Assembly: GCF_001042485.2 (NCBI RefSeq)
Contig: NZ_LBMN02000038.1
Coordinates: forward strand, 1 to 64,000
From: Bacillus paralicheniformis
GTDB taxonomy: Bacteria > Bacillota > Bacilli > Bacillales > Bacillaceae
Direction of reading: 5' to 3'
DNA: 64,000 nucleotides
Below are positions 37,312-48,330 of this stretch, in pieces. Positions within the stretch are counted from its first letter, which is position 1, and each line of letters opens with the position of its first letter. Position numbers and translations under genes: made by a program. The notes beneath the pieces were generated by a model that did no database searches, was not told where the DNA came from, and worked only from the letters and a program-made list of their open reading frames with translations.

Positions 37312-38028
37312 TTAAGGGTTTGTAGACCACATGCCCGCTGATTTAATAAAAATGCGCGGATGCAGTTTAAGTTGGGCAACCATGTATTCCGCCAGATCTT
37401 CAGGCTGCATGACGCGTTCCGGATTGCCGTCTGTTAATTTGGAGTCGATTGCCAAGTCCGTCGCAACCGTGCTCGGTGTAAGAGCACTCACGCGGATATT
37501 GTGCTTTCTGACTTCCTGCATCAGCGATTCGGTCAGTCCGAGTACCGCGAACTTAGACGCGCTGTAGGCGCTTGTCCCGGCTGCTCCTCTTTGGCCTGCT
37601 GTAGAAGAAATATTAATAATATCGCCGGCTTTTCTTTCGATCATTTCAGGCAGAACGGCGCGTGTTACATTATAAACTCCCATCAGATTCACCTGGACAA
37701 TATTTTCCCACTCCTCGGGGGATTGCTCAAGAAATCCTGCAAACCCGCCGATCCCGGCATTGTTAATGAGAATGTCGATTTGTCCAAGCTCTCCTTTTAC
37801 GGATTGGACTGCACGTTCTACAGCTGTTAAATCCTTTACGTCAGCTGCGGCTACAGATACTTTTACGCCGAACGCCTTTAATTCCTCTGCTGCTTTTTCA
37901 AGATTCGCAGCTGTACGGCCGATAAGGCCGATATGTACGCCTTCTTTTGCAAGGGCAATCGCTGTTGCGCGACCGATCCCTCTTCCCCCTCCTGTAATCA
38001 GAGCGGTTTTGTTTTGTAAAGATTGCAT
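37312..38028 (-). CDS. yoxD: Short-chain dehydrogenase/reductase YoxD
   Basis: 238 residues of the SDR family, FabG-like: cofactor site [31 protein letters not shown], catalytic Ser in [12 protein letters not shown], and [11 protein letters not shown] with the Tyr-x3-Lys pair. It resembles, as recalled, B. subtilis YoxD along its whole length. It is probably an NADP-dependent 3-oxoacyl or other ketoreductase; the true substrate is not known. ATG start with AAAGGAAG. It has its own promoter, TTGCAA-N18-TATAAT (38066-38095, minus strand). Confidence 0.88.
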   Translation of the reverse strand: MQSLQNKTALITGGGRGIGRATAIALAKEGVHIGLIGRTAANLEKAAEELKAFGVKVSVAAADVKDLTAVERAVQSVKGELGQIDILINNAGIGGFAGFLEQSPEEWENIVQVNLMGVYNVTRAVLPEMIERKAGDIINISSTAGQRGAAGTSAYSASKFAVLGLTESLMQEVRKHNIRVSALTPSTVATDLAIDSKLTDGNPERVMQPEDLAEYMVAQLKLHPRIFIKSAGMWSTNP

Positions 38029-38065
38029 ATGAAAAACTTCCTTTCTATATGTATCACACGTTTAA

Positions 38066-38095
38066 ATTATAGGAAAATAAACTACGTTTTTGCAA
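38066..38095 (-). promoter_or_regulatory. yoxD promoter
   Basis: Leftward TTGCAA (38090-38095), 18-base spacer and TATAAT (38066-38071), 38 bases ahead of the yoxD start. It lies downstream of the terminator at 38197-38230, so yoxD does not need the antisense transcript described next. Confidence 0.6.
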
Positions 38096-38196
38096 ATATG
38101 ACGACTTGCGAAGAATAAACCGCCTGCGCAGCTGGCATCTTCCGCGAACCGACCGGATTAAATCGGCCATCGTTATATTCGATTGCATGAAGAAAC

Positions 38197-38230
38197 AAAA
38201 AAAGAACCATGGTTTTACCAGGTTCTTTTA
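38197..38230 (-). terminator. Leftward intrinsic terminator in the yoxD-rph gap
   Basis: AAAGAACC and GGTTCTTT arms with an inner TGGT/ACCA helix. Seven T follow on the minus strand, against TTTTAA on the plus strand, so it is mainly leftward. Confidence 0.75.
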
Positions 38231-38233
38231 ATA

Positions 38234-38262
38234 TTGCATAAAAACAGACGCAATGATATAAT
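38234..38262 (+). promoter_or_regulatory. rph promoter
   Basis: TTGCAT, exactly 17 bases and consensus TATAAT. The start would be near 38269, giving a leader of about 100 bases. I do not see the actinobacterial rifamycin-associated element. Confidence 0.7.
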
Positions 38263-38315
38263 CAGATCACGCACGTTTAAAATTAAATGTCATAGATATC
38301 CCATCTTACATTTTA

Positions 38316-40965
<2,650 letters not shown>

Positions 40966-41088
40966 TGGTGTCTGTTGCCCAAATAAATACGGGAGTCGAC
41001 AGTGCATTTAAAAGAACTCTTCAGATTTAGTATCTATCAGGGAAAGGATCCGGAGATAAATTTCTTCAGTCAGAACAGCTGCCAGCAA

Positions 41089-41109
41089 TACAGGTAAATT
41101 ATACCTGTA
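41089..41109. promoter_or_regulatory. Palindrome, possible operator or rph-end hairpin
   Basis: TACAGGTA-N5-TACCTGTA, 8 perfect pairs. No T run follows, so it is not a classical terminator. It lies 100 bases ahead of the next promoter. Confidence 0.35.
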
Positions 41110-41211
41110 ATAATCGGCTGATTTGACTGAAAAGATGATCTATGTCCTTCCCTCCCTGTCTTTTCATAATCATCCATACGTTAACTTCAAAAGATGAACC
41201 TGACAATTTTA

Positions 41212-41240
41212 TTGTAAATATGGGTGAAACCGAGTATACT
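41212..41240 (+). promoter_or_regulatory. Promoter of the LmrB-like exporter
   Basis: TTGTAA, 17 bases and TATACT. Confidence 0.65.
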
Positions 41241-41403
41241 CATATAGTTGCCAATCATGAAGAAAAACAATGAACGGCGGTGGAGACACGTTATTATATA
41301 AGATGAAAAACGAAAGAAACAAATTGGGACTCCAGATATTCGGGAATCCTACATATCATTTGTCGTCATGTTTTTGGGTAAATTGTATTACAGGAGGTTT
41401 GAT

Positions 41404-42828
41404 ATGGAGAAAAAGTTTAATTCCAAAGCAATATTAGTCACCTTCATGATTGGTGCATTTTTTGCAATATTAAACGAAACGCTGTTGAACATCGCATTAA
41501 CAGAGCTGATGGAAGTCTTTCACGTTGATGCCCCGACTGTTCAATGGCTGGCAACCGGATTTATGCTTGTCATGGGTGTTTTAATGCCTATTTCCGCTTT
41601 ACTGATTCAATGGTTCACGACAAGACAGATGTTTATCGGCGTCATGTCGATTTTTTTAGTCGGAACCATCATAGCCGCTTGTGCAGTGAATTTTCCGATG
41701 CTCTTGACGGGGCGCATGATTCAGGCGGTCGGTACAGGTCTCTTGATCCCTATTATTATGAACGCACTCTTGCTCATTTATCGGCCTGAAGTCCGCGGGA
41801 AAATCATGGGGACGTTCGGTTTGGTCATCATGTTTGCTCCGGCGATCGGCCCCACTCTTTCGGGCGTCATTGTTGACATCCTCGGCTGGCGCTGGCTGTT
41901 TATTATCGTCATCCCTTTTGCAGTATTTTCAATCTTGTTTGCGGTGAAGTATTTGCAAAATGTCGGAGAAGCGACGCGCCCGCGGGCTGATTTTTTATCG
42001 ATCGTTCTCTCAACCATCGGGATCGGCGGAATCGTATACGGATTCAGCAGTGCCGGAGAGGCTCCGGAAGGGTTTCAGTCCCCTCTGATCATCGGTGTAA
42101 TCATCGTCAGCCTGATCAGTATCGTGTTGTTCGTGCTTCGTCAGCTGAAGCTTGAACAACCGTTGCTCGATGTGCGTGTGTTCGCCTATAAAAATTACAC
42201 GCGCGGGGTCTGCCTATTTGTGATTGTCATTATGGCGATGTTCGCTTCCGAAATCGTGATGCCGATGTATTTGCAAGGACCGCTTGGTTTTACAGCCAAA
42301 GCAGCAGGGCTTTTACTTTTGCCCGGGGCCTTGCTAAACGGTCTCATGTCACCGGCCATGGGCGCTTTATTCGATAAGTTCGGGCCGAGAAAACTCATCA
42401 TTCCGGGTACGATCGTTCTCGTCGGCGTGATGTTTTTCTTCAGTAGGATCAATCCTTCGGTGCCGGTCTGGGCGTTTATTATTGTGTACATCATCTTGAT
42501 GCTGTCGATCTCAGCCATCATGATGCCTGCGCAGACGAATGCATTAAACGAATTGCCGAAACATTTATATCCTCATGGAACGGCAATCGCCAACACGCTT
42601 CAGCCTGTTGCAGGCGCACTCGGTGTTTCGGTGTTCGTCAGCATCATGAGCCAAGGCCAGAAAAGCTATCTTGCCGGACAAGAAGCCGCAAGCCCACAAA
42701 TCGTGCATGAAGCGATGACTCACGGTGTTCACCATGCCTACTGGTTTGCGCTTGCTTTATGCTGTATCGCTTTCTTTACCGCTTTATTTATTAAAAAAGC
42801 GGTCGCGCCTGATTTTGATAAAGAATAA
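41404..42828 (+). CDS. LmrB-like DHA2 (14-helix) multidrug MFS exporter
   Basis: 474 residues, 14 predicted membrane segments. Antiporter motifs: the first helix with LNETLLNIALTELM, TVQWLATGFMLVMGVLMP, GRMIQAVGTGLLIPIIMNALLLIYRPEVRGKIMG, and motif C MFAPAIGPTLSGVIVDILGWRWLF. It resembles, as recalled, B. subtilis LmrB (lincomycin and puromycin export) more than Mdr. No LmrA-type TetR repressor adjoins it. Start ATG 41404 with AGGAGG six bases ahead; an in-frame ATG at 41368 has none. Likely a proton-drug antiporter; the substrate is inference. Confidence 0.8.
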   Translation: MEKKFNSKAILVTFMIGAFFAILNETLLNIALTELMEVFHVDAPTVQWLATGFMLVMGVLMPISALLIQWFTTRQMFIGVMSIFLVGTIIAACAVNFPMLLTGRMIQAVGTGLLIPIIMNALLLIYRPEVRGKIMGTFGLVIMFAPAIGPTLSGVIVDILGWRWLFIIVIPFAVFSILFAVKYLQNVGEATRPRADFLSIVLSTIGIGGIVYGFSSAGEAPEGFQSPLIIGVIIVSLISIVLFVLRQLKLEQPLLDVRVFAYKNYTRGVCLFVIVIMAMFASEIVMPMYLQGPLGFTAKAAGLLLLPGALLNGLMSPAMGALFDKFGPRKLIIPGTIVLVGVMFFFSRINPSVPVWAFIIVYIILMLSISAIMMPAQTNALNELPKHLYPHGTAIANTLQPVAGALGVSVFVSIMSQGQKSYLAGQEAASPQIVHEAMTHGVHHAYWFALALCCIAFFTALFIKKAVAPDFDKE

Positions 42829-42838
42829 ACAAAAACTT

Positions 42839-42871
42839 AAAGGATGTCCTTCCAGGGGCATCCTTTTTTAT
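42839..42871 (+). terminator. Terminator after the LmrB-like exporter
   Basis: AAAGGATG/CATCCTTT with a partly paired interior, then TTTTTT. Confidence 0.8.
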
Positions 42872-42925
42872 CGTTGTTCTGCCGCGATTCTTTCGGCTCT
42901 TATTTTCAGAATTGACGAGATTTTG

Positions 42926-42934
42926 TGATATAAT
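42926..42934 (+). promoter_or_regulatory. Extended -10 promoter of yoaE
   Basis: TGATATAAT (TGn plus consensus TATAAT), 40 bases ahead of the yoaE start. No good -35. Confidence 0.5.
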
Positions 42935-42974
42935 GCTAGAATCATATTCATTTTATCGGAAAGGAACGGATTCC

Positions 42975-45014
42975 ATGGAGTCATTTGTTGATCAAAAAGA
43001 CGGGATTTTCAAATCCGTATGTTCGCTCGACTGCCCGGATCAATGCGGGCTGCTCGTTCATAAAAAAGACGGAAAAATCGTTAAAATACAAGGCGACCCG
43101 GACCATCCGGTCACACAGGGCAATATTTGCAATAAAGTCCGCAATATGACGGAGCGTATTTATGATCCCAAACGGCTGAAAACTCCGCTGAAACGGACGG
43201 GTCCAAAAGGTGACGGGATTTTTGAACCGATCAGCTGGGATGAAGCAATTGAAACGATTCGCTCCCGCTGGCAGTCGCTCATTGAACAGGAAGGCCCCGA
43301 AAGCATTCTGCCCTACAGCTTTTACGGCAATATGGGGAATTTGACGGCTGAAGGAATGGACAGGCGCTTTTTTCACCGCCTCGGGTCGAGCCAGCTTGAC
43401 CGGGCGATTTGCACTCCTGCCGGTTCTGTCGGCTATAAATACACGATGGGCGGAAGCATCGGCACAGACCCTGAAGATACAACGGAAACAAAACTGTTTA
43501 TCTTTTGGGGAATCAATGCAGTCTCAACCAACATGCATCAAATCACTATTGCTCAAAAAGCCCGGAAAAACGGTGCTAAAATCGTTGTGATCGACGTTCA
43601 TAAAAATCAGACCGGGCGGATGGCGGATTGGTTTATTCCGATTCGTCCCGGCACGGACAGCGCGCTTGCGCTTGGCATTATGCATGTCTTATTCGAGGAA
43701 AATTTGGCTGATGAACCATTTCTGAAAGAATTTACAGTCGGCCATGAAGAGCTCCGTCGCCATGTACTGCAATACGATCCCGCCACTGTAGAGGCAATCA
43801 CCGGCGTATCCCGGAATGATATTGTCGAGCTCGCCCGCTTGTACGGCCGCACCTCCCCTTCCCTGATCCGGATCGGCAACGGTCTTCAGCATCATGACAA
43901 TGGAGGAATGATTGTTCGCACCATCGCGTGCCTCCCTGCGATCACGGGCCAGTGGACGAAAAAAGGAGGCGGAGCGATCAAAGGCAACACGGCATTTTTG
44001 GCCTATAATACAAAAGCTTTGCAGCGTCCCGATTTACTAAAAGGCAGAACGCCGAGAGTCATCAACATGAATCAGCTCGGCAAAGCTCTCCTAGAAACCG
44101 AGCCTCCGATCCGTTCGCTGTTTGTGTACAGCAGCAATCCGGCCGTCGTCGCGCCGGAGGCGAACAAAGTCAGGAAAGGGCTTGAGCGCGAAGATTTATT
44201 CACGGTTGTTCACGATTTATTCCTGACGGAAACGGCACGGTATGCCGATATCGTCCTGCCGGCTTCTTCCGCTTTCGAAAATACGGATTTCTATACATCA
44301 TATTGGCACCATTATGCGCAAATTCAGCAGCCTGTTATTGAAAAATACGGTGAGAGCAAGTCAAATACAGAAGTATTCAGACTTTTGGCTGAGGCGCTGG
44401 GCTTTGATGATGAACCGCTGAAAGATTCCGACGAAGAGATGATCAGACAGGCGCTTGACTACCCTGATAATCCGTGGCTCGACGGCATTGACTACGACAG
44501 CCTGACTGAAAAGCATTTTGTCAAAGCCAATCGGAAAACGATTTTTCCTGATAAACTGCCAACGCCCAGCGGAAAAATTGAATTGTACTCAAAACTGATG
44601 GAACAGCACGGCTATCCGGGCCTGCCGACTCATACCCCGCTTGTTGAAACTGACAAGTATCCGTTTTTATTTGTACCCGGACCGAATCATAATTTTTTAA
44701 ATTCGACCTTTTCAAACAATGAAAAGCATATCAAATTAGAAAAGGAGCCGAAACTTCACTTAAATAGAAAGGATGCCGAAGAAAAAGGCATCGAAAACGG
44801 AGATTTGGTGAAGGTTTGGAATGACCGCGGATCATGTATCCTGCCCGCTGCGGTCGGAGAACACGTCCTTCCGGGTGTGGCCGTCAGCCAAGGATTATGG
44901 GCGGATGCAGATGGGAAGCATTATCTCGTCAATGCGCTGACGCCTGATCGATTAGCTGATATGGGCGGTGGAGCAACTTTCTTTTCCGGAAGAGTTCAAA
45001 TTGAAAAAATATGA
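42975..45014 (+). CDS. yoaE: Molybdopterin oxidoreductase YoaE (formate dehydrogenase-like)
   Basis: 679 residues. The N-terminal 4Fe-4S site is CSLDCPDQCGLLVH with GNICNK, followed by the molybdopterin-guanine-dinucleotide domains (GIFEPISWDEAIETI, FIFWGINAVSTNMHQ, IRPGTDSALALGIMH, LQHHDNGGMIVRTIACLPAITGQWTKKGGG) and the C-terminal molydopterin-dinucleotide-binding domain (PFLFVPGPNHNFLNSTFSN). No ferredoxin-like extension, so it is a lone catalytic subunit. In place of the Cys or SeCys of formate dehydrogenases the sequence reads AICTPAGSVG, so the true substrate is unsure. Start ATG 42975 with AAAGGAA; the frame upstream overlaps its promoter. Confidence 0.82.
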   Translation: MESFVDQKDGIFKSVCSLDCPDQCGLLVHKKDGKIVKIQGDPDHPVTQGNICNKVRNMTERIYDPKRLKTPLKRTGPKGDGIFEPISWDEAIETIRSRWQSLIEQEGPESILPYSFYGNMGNLTAEGMDRRFFHRLGSSQLDRAICTPAGSVGYKYTMGGSIGTDPEDTTETKLFIFWGINAVSTNMHQITIAQKARKNGAKIVVIDVHKNQTGRMADWFIPIRPGTDSALALGIMHVLFEENLADEPFLKEFTVGHEELRRHVLQYDPATVEAITGVSRNDIVELARLYGRTSPSLIRIGNGLQHHDNGGMIVRTIACLPAITGQWTKKGGGAIKGNTAFLAYNTKALQRPDLLKGRTPRVINMNQLGKALLETEPPIRSLFVYSSNPAVVAPEANKVRKGLEREDLFTVVHDLFLTETARYADIVLPASSAFENTDFYTSYWHHYAQIQQPVIEKYGESKSNTEVFRLLAEALGFDDEPLKDSDEEMIRQALDYPDNPWLDGIDYDSLTEKHFVKANRKTIFPDKLPTPSGKIELYSKLMEQHGYPGLPTHTPLVETDKYPFLFVPGPNHNFLNSTFSNNEKHIKLEKEPKLHLNRKDAEEKGIENGDLVKVWNDRGSCILPAAVGEHVLPGVAVSQGLWADADGKHYLVNALTPDRLADMGGGATFFSGRVQIEKI

Positions 45015-45020
45015 ACGTGT

Positions 45021-45055
45021 ACAAAAGACCGGTTGAAACAAAACCGGTCTTTTGT
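45021..45055. terminator. Bidirectional terminator between yoaE and the marR gene
   Basis: ACAAAAGACCGGTT/AACCGGTCTTTTGT, 14 perfect pairs, between convergent genes. Confidence 0.9.
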
Positions 45056-45531
45056 CACTTTGTCTTCTTTAAAGTTTTGGCATAATCGGCGGCGAACGCC
45101 GTGCTGTTTTTCAAAAATTTGATAATGGTTTGCAGTTCCCCCTCTGAATATCGGCTTAAAAATCCGGCAGATTCTTGCGCCAAGTCTTGAAAGATATGAG
45201 AGATCTTCTCCATGTTTTCCGGGATCAGCTCGACTAAAAGACGCCTTCTGTCGGACGAATCCCTGATGCGTCTGACATAGCCCGTTTTCTCAAGGCGGTC
45301 GATCACGCCTGTGATCGCTCCCGTTGTCAGCCAGCTTTTTGCGGCAAGCTCCCCCGCTGTTACTTTCCCTTCCCGCGCGATAATCTCAAGGCATTTATGA
45401 TCCGTGGCGTTCAGTCCGATTTTCTCGCCGATCGCCTCGTGCAGAAAAATGGTTGCGCTGCTGTGAAATCTCAACTGCTGTATCAGCTCGTTGAGCAGCC
45501 CTTCTCCTTCAATATGATTTGTTCTTGACAT
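45055..45531 (-). CDS. MarR-family regulator (YusO-like)
   Basis: 158 residues. The MarR fold is clear: LNATDHKCLEIIAREGKVTAGELAAKSWLTTGAITGVIDRLEKTGYVRRIRDSSDRRRLLVEL. Start at 45531 with GAAGGG eight bases ahead; a GTG three codons earlier is possible. It is divergent from the mdr-like exporter over an operator-like palindrome. In B. subtilis the MarR protein YusO sits beside mdr (yusP), so this is probably its repressor. Confidence 0.8.
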   Translation of the reverse strand: MSRTNHIEGEGLLNELIQQLRFHSSATIFLHEAIGEKIGLNATDHKCLEIIAREGKVTAGELAAKSWLTTGAITGVIDRLEKTGYVRRIRDSSDRRRLLVELIPENMEKISHIFQDLAQESAGFLSRYSEGELQTIIKFLKNSTAFAADYAKTLKKTK

Positions 45532-45560
45532 CGGTAACACCCTTCTATAAAATCATTATG

Positions 45561-45575
45561 TCTTAGCAGCTAAGA
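45561..45575. promoter_or_regulatory. Probable MarR operator between marR and mdr
   Basis: Perfect palindrome TCTTAGCAGCTAAGA in the 138-base divergent gap, the usual size for a MarR site. Confidence 0.65.
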
Positions 45576-45669
45576 TATTTATTTCCTGATATAAATGATC
45601 ATAACAGGATGAAGCGTCCATGCCAAACGCTGCTTTAGAACGAATTTATTTAAAGGAGAATAGATTGAT

Positions 45670-47189
45670 TTGTCACAAACTCAAAATCAAAAATTAGGAT
45701 TTGTTGTAGCAGGGCTTTTGCTTGCTATTTTGATGGCTTCGATGGACAATACCATCGTTGTCACGGCAATGGGAACAATTGTCGGCGATCTTGGCGGACT
45801 CGACAGCTTTGTCTGGGTTGTATCTGCCTTTATGGTCGCTGAAATGGCCGGCATGCCGATATTCGGCAAGCTGTCGGATATGTATGGAAGGAAACGTTTT
45901 TTTCTTTTTGGCAGCATCGTGTTCATGGCGGGATCAGCATTGTGCGGAACGGCTACAACCATTGAGCAGCTCAGCATTTACCGCGCGATCCAAGGAATTG
46001 GCGGAGGCGCGCTCATTCCGATTGCTTTTACCATCATTTTTGACATTTTCCCGCTGGAAAAACGCGGTAAGATCACTGGACTTTTCGGCGCTGTTTTTGG
46101 CCTTTCGAGCATTTTCGGACCGCTCATCGGCGCCTATGTCACTGACTACATCAGCTGGCACTGGATTTTTTATATGAATCTGCCGCTCGGTATGGTTTCT
46201 TTTGTTTTCATTCTTCTATTTTACAAAGAAACGAAACAGCATGAAAAGCATCGCATTGATTGGCTAGGGGCGATCACGCTCGTAGGAGCGGTCGTCTGCC
46301 TCATGTTTACGTTGGAGCTCGGCGGCGAGAAATACGCCTGGGATTCGAATGTCATCCTTACACTTTTCGGAAGTGCAGCCGTCTTATTGGTTTGCTTCCT
46401 CATGATCGAACGTAAGGCCAGTGAACCGATCATTTCATTTCATATGTTTAAAAACCGGCTGTTTGCCGGCAGCACGCTTGTCGCTTTATTTTACGGCGGG
46501 ACATTTATTTCAGCTACCATCCAGATTCCGATCTTTGTTCAGGGTGTTTACGGAGATTCTGCGACAAACTCCGGGCTTGTTCTTTTGCCGATGATGCTCG
46601 GCTCTGTTGTATCAGCCCAGCTTGGCGGATTCTTAACGACAAAAATGAGCTACCGGAACATTATGCTCATCTCAGGACTGGTTCTCGTCAGCGGGTTTTC
46701 TTTATTAAGCACGCTTAACATTGACACTCCGCGTTTATTATTAACCATTTATATGATTGTTGTCGGCTTGGGAGTCGGTTTTTCTTTCTCTGTATTAAGC
46801 ATGGCGGCTATCCATCATTTCGGCCCGGAACAGCGCGGCTCAGCGACTTCTACGAGCAACTTTATGCGCTCTCTCGGCATGACGATCGGCGCCAGTATGT
46901 TCGGCATGATTCAAAAAACCAATTTTTAGAACAGATGGAAGATATGTTTAAAAGCACAGGCGCTTCAAATCTCGCCTCACCGAATGATGCCAACCAGATT
47001 TTGTCTAGTGCCCGGGCATCAATGCCGCCGGATATTTTAAATCACATCACCGAGGCGCTTTCACATTCGATTGTTCATACGTTTACTTGGGCAATTTTCC
47101 CCGCAGCGGCCGCCTTTTTGCTCGTGTTTTTCATGCCGAATGACAGGGTGAAACCGAGAGCTAAGAAGCAAGTGAACAAAGCGGGCTGA
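45670..47189 (+). pseudogene. mdr: Mdr-like 14-helix MFS exporter, interrupted by a -1 frameshift
   Basis: The first frame (45670-46929, 419 codons, TTG start with AAAGGAG) gives helices 1-13 of a DHA2 exporter like B. subtilis Mdr (LAILMASMDNTIVVTAMGTIVGDLG, SDMYGRKRFF, RAIQGIGGGALIPIAFTIIFD). It stops after FGMIQKTNF. The missing C-terminus continues in another frame to 47189: LEQMEDMFKSTGA, RASMPPDILNHITEALSHSIV, HTFTWAIFPAAAAFLLVFF and a basic tail. One extra T in the T5 run at 46923-46927 restores one frame of about 505 residues, the normal length. So this is a single-base loss in a homopolymer: a real mutation, slippage or a sequencing error. Without helix 14 the pump is probably inactive. 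It is under the divergent MarR gene. Confidence 0.85.
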
Positions 47190-47193
47190 ACAT

Positions 47194-48291
47194 CTAGCTT
47201 TGCAAAGGTTTCTTTTTCCTCATTTTCGAAATCAATAAAAGCGGAATCGGCACAATACCGAATAAAACAGCCGCTTGATAGCCGACCATGTCGCCGAGAG
47301 AAAATACATTATCGATATTTTTTGGCGTCATTGCGAGCAAATACATCACCGGAAGCAGACCGAACATGATCGGTCTGCTCTTTTTTTTGAAAATTTGCGA
47401 CAACCCCAGCGATGCGGCGTAAAATGAGACGGAAAAAGTCGCAAACAACTGCATAATCCAGATGACAAGGAGCAGCGATTCAAAACGTTCAAATATTAAG
47501 CCGGGCATTTCAAAACTGCGGATGAGATCAAGCGTCGGCCATGTCAACGCGGTTACCCCGTCGACTGACAGCCCTCCGATCACGAATACGACCGTCGTTA
47601 AGTAAAAGAGTATCGCAATGCCGATTCCCATGACAACGACTTTGACACCATCTTTCGGCTTTTTCATAAACGCCAAAAGAAACATCATCACTTCTGCGCT
47701 GATAAATGAAAGCATTGTCGCTTTTGTCCCCTTTAATGCCGGCATGATGCCTTCCCCGAGGACTGGCCGCAGGTTATCCAGTTCGAATATGCCAAAACTC
47801 ATAAATACGACGGTTAAAAAGAAAAGGATTGTAATCGGAAAAATGATTTCAAATAAACGGGCAAGCGATCCCATACCGTCTTTTATCGAATAAAATCCGA
47901 CCCACATCATCGACATGACGATCGCCCAAATCGGTGTTTGCTGCAGCAAAAAAAAGGTGATGACTTCTGCCATAATTCTTGCTTCAAAAGCCGCAATCAT
48001 CACAAAATGCTCAATAAACAGCAGGCTGATCACAATACTGATCCACTTTCCGACAATGTTTCCCCCATATTGAAAAAATGTTTGCCCGGGATAATCCTGG
48101 CTTAATTTTGTCATCACGACTCCGGCTGCCATTGTGACAATTCCGCCTAATAGGACGGAAATCCATACATCCGGCGTACCGGCTTCTTCTGCAGCGGTTC
48201 TTGGCAAGGTGAGAATCCCGGCAGCCATAATATAACTGACTAAGACAACAATGGCCTGAGAAGTCGTAATTTTATCTTCGGAACGGATCAT
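47194..48291 (-). CDS. yndE1: Germinant receptor B subunit (YndE1)
   Basis: 365 residues, 10 predicted membrane helices of the GerAB family (amino-acid-permease-like fold), opening KITTSQAIVVLVSYIMAAGILTLPRTAAEEAG. B subunits bind the germinant in the spore inner membrane. It is the last gene of a five-gene operon with three B-type genes and lies 39 bases after the C subunit, an uncommon position. ATG start with AAAGGCGGAG. The name follows the B. licheniformis scheme as I recall it; 1/2/3 numbering could be swapped. Confidence 0.8.
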   Translation of the reverse strand: MIRSEDKITTSQAIVVLVSYIMAAGILTLPRTAAEEAGTPDVWISVLLGGIVTMAAGVVMTKLSQDYPGQTFFQYGGNIVGKWISIVISLLFIEHFVMIAAFEARIMAEVITFFLLQQTPIWAIVMSMMWVGFYSIKDGMGSLARLFEIIFPITILFFLTVVFMSFGIFELDNLRPVLGEGIMPALKGTKATMLSFISAEVMMFLLAFMKKPKDGVKVVVMGIGIAILFYLTTVVFVIGGLSVDGVTALTWPTLDLIRSFEMPGLIFERFESLLLVIWIMQLFATFSVSFYAASLGLSQIFKKKSRPIMFGLLPVMYLLAMTPKNIDNVFSLGDMVGYQAAVLFGIVPIPLLLISKMRKKKPLQS

Positions 48292-48330
48292 TGCGTATTT
48301 CTCCGCCTTTCGTGATTAGAAGTGCTTCTG

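Larger units (their letters stand above)
38197..38309 (-). ncRNA. Candidate small RNA antisense to the rph promoter and leader
   Basis: The unit is defined by signals only. Minus-strand promoter TTGACA (38339-38344), 17 bases, TAGACT (38316-38321) should start near 38309. About 110 bases on comes a strong intrinsic terminator, AAAGAACC/GGTTCTTT with inner TGGT/ACCA, followed by TTTTTTT. The transcript covers the rph promoter (38234-38262) and the first 40 bases of its leader in antisense. It contains a 9-codon frame (38293 to 38267, MTFNFKRA) with only a weak ribosome site. The flanking genes yoxD and rph diverge, so the terminator serves neither. Confidence 0.5.
40966..41403. other. Gap between rph and the LmrB-like exporter
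   Basis: 438 bases without a gene. Notable are the palindrome at 41089-41109 and the promoter at 41212-41240. The leader from about 41247 to 41403 is 157 bases, long for a plain gene; it contains short frames (for example a 14-residue peptide from 41257) without ribosome sites. No terminator for rph is obvious. Confidence 0.45.

Noticed and set aside
38187..38231. 14-codon frame starting ATG 38187 as a leader peptide for rph
   Set aside because: No ribosome site, and it lies upstream of the rph promoter and inside the leftward terminator, so it is not in the rph mRNA.
41257..41301. 14-residue leader peptide in the exporter mRNA
   Set aside because: No ribosome binding site and no terminator hairpin after it. 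Kept only as a note in the gap entry.
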